Part shown: positions 63,173-64,000 of the stretch, one piece after another
Position numbering within the stretch: position 1 is the first letter of the stretch
How the letters are laid out: each line of letters begins with the position of its first letter
NCBI GenBank assembly: GCA_028753945.1
Contig: JAPNXP010000010.1
Location: forward strand, 2,979,042-3,043,041
Direction of reading: 5' to 3'
Source of the DNA: Hexactinellida sp. DTS-2022
Lineage: Eukaryota; Porifera; Hexactinellida
Length of the DNA: 64,000 bases
Position numbers and translations under genes: made by a program
The notes under the pieces: model-generated
Databases searched by the model: none
Told to the model about the DNA's origin: nothing
Seen by the model: the letters and a program-made list of their open reading frames with translations, nothing else

Positions 63173-64000
63173 CCACTGTTCGACTTAGCAATACGCTTTT
63201 TATCCTTACTATGCTCTTTCTTAAATTTGATACCCTCTTCTGTATGGGAATAAGACTTGCGTTTACAATTTTTCTTAGAAAATTTGTGGGAATTAAACTG
63301 AATATCTTGACTGGGATCTATGTTATCTATCTTGTCATGGCTTTTCATATGCATATCTAGATTCTCAAATTTGGTTACAGAGAGAACAGCATCCCTGTTC
63401 AATTTCTGATCAAAAATTATATCTTTAACACCTTCTAATTTATGATTCGTTATGAGCAAAGATCTTTTCTTTTTACCGGAAACTTTCCTGTCAGTTGAAG
63501 GAACAGAAGAAAAACTACTCTCAGAAATTGATGAAAGGCCCTTTTCTCTGGATTTCGTACCGGATATCGTAATTTCTTGTATAACACCATCATTTTCACT
63601 TATTGAATCGGTACTTGAATCACGTTCATCACCACTATAACAGCTGTCGCTGGTAATACTGGGTTCCTTATCTAAAGATAAACCAAGACTGGTAGATTCT
63701 TTTGTTGCAGCTTGTATTCGATAGGAAATATGATTAACAACACGGCCATCGATTGAACCAACTTTAGTGTTATTTGAACCACGATGTACAACACTACCCA
63801 TTTGCATTTGATTTCTTGTATTCTTTTTAATTGCAGTTTCAATATTTTTAGAACTTTCACTATTTCGCAATTTAGATGACCGAGAAATATGTCTTCGTAT
63901 ATTATCTTTGATTTGACTAATTTCTGCTGATCTCCGATCAATTAAATTTGAGCTTGAAACCTTTCCATCATTGTGACTCTCATTTTGATTGGATTTTTCT
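63173..64000 (-). CDS. Exon of unknown, probably host, gene (Ser/Lys-rich), continuing beyond the window
   Basis: The minus-strand frame is open from the window edge (64,000) to a good donor, AACAGTG followed by GTGAGTTAAT, at 63,172. The visible ~275 residues are polar and low in hydrophobics: DRRSAEISQIKDNIRRHISR, SCYSGDERDSSTDSISENDG, SSISESSFSSVPSTDRKVSG, then basic stretches KKKRSLL, KKNCKRKSYS and HSKDKKRIAKSNSG. The acidic Ser-rich blocks followed by basic clusters are typical of disordered nuclear proteins. I do not recognise the family. The next exon could be at 48,838-49,235 or 44,913, both compatible with its phase, which would mean an intron of 14 kb or more packed with transposons. 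Confidence 0.55.

Noticed and set aside
1-64000. tRNA, rRNA or snRNA genes
   Set aside because: I scanned for tRNA-like B-box (GGTTCGA-type) contexts and conserved rRNA stretches and found no convincing candidate; a dedicated search would be needed to be sure.

Overview
This is a eukaryotic, almost certainly animal, genomic window. It is AT-rich, its protein-coding blocks are split by GT-AG introns, there are no bacterial operons, and its transposon families (P/THAP, hAT, MULE, Merlin, Ginger, Transib-like, Harbinger, CR1-like LINE) are those of metazoan genomes. I cannot name the species. I found no tRNA, rRNA or CRISPR array. Nearly every recognisable reading frame belongs to a mobile element. 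The only candidate host coding sequence is three lysine/serine-rich exons on the minus strand in the right third of the window.

Left part (1-17.5 kb). A Merlin (IS1016-type) transposase gene is split by a non-autonomous element with an 8-bp target duplication. That element holds a decayed P-type element, which in turn holds a hAT-like element. To the right are a 1,805-bp element with Transib/RAG-like ends, a second Merlin copy on the minus strand, a degenerate P transposase, and a hAT transposase remnant carrying a 301-bp MITE.

Middle (17.5-30 kb). A ZBED5-like hAT element is interrupted by a MULE whose decayed transposase ends in a RING finger. It abuts a P remnant that carries a second, same-length copy of the Transib-like element. 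A run of hAT, Tigger-like and other MITEs follows.

Nested block (30.2-42.7 kb). A hAT MITE sits beside a P element. The P element is interrupted by an 8.73-kb Ginger-type integrase transposon, which carries an intact-looking MULE. The Ginger gene has about ten exons. Removing its introns reconstitutes an H2C2 zinc motif and an exact D,D35E integrase triad, followed by a GPY motif and an intact OTU-type cysteine protease domain. The MULE inside it keeps a complete 462-residue FLYWCH plus DDE transposase and long inverted repeats.

Right part (43-64 kb). Three possible host exons (63.2-64.0, 48.8-49.2 and 43.7-44.9 kb, minus strand) are separated by large gaps filled with a CR1-like LINE, a KRBA2-like Ginger relic, two Transib/RAG1-like transposase relics, a MULE-like foldback element and a P element (57,838-62,031). 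That P element is interrupted by a Harbinger-like MITE.

The best leads are: (i) the Transib-like pair, with RSS-heptamer ends, 5-bp duplications and an inner block placed 10 bp further in at one end than at the other; (ii) the Ginger-OTU element; (iii) the MULE-RING relic; and (iv) the P family, which shares CATAGCC termini, 7-bp duplications and a subterminal CCA(T/G)GGATG motif.
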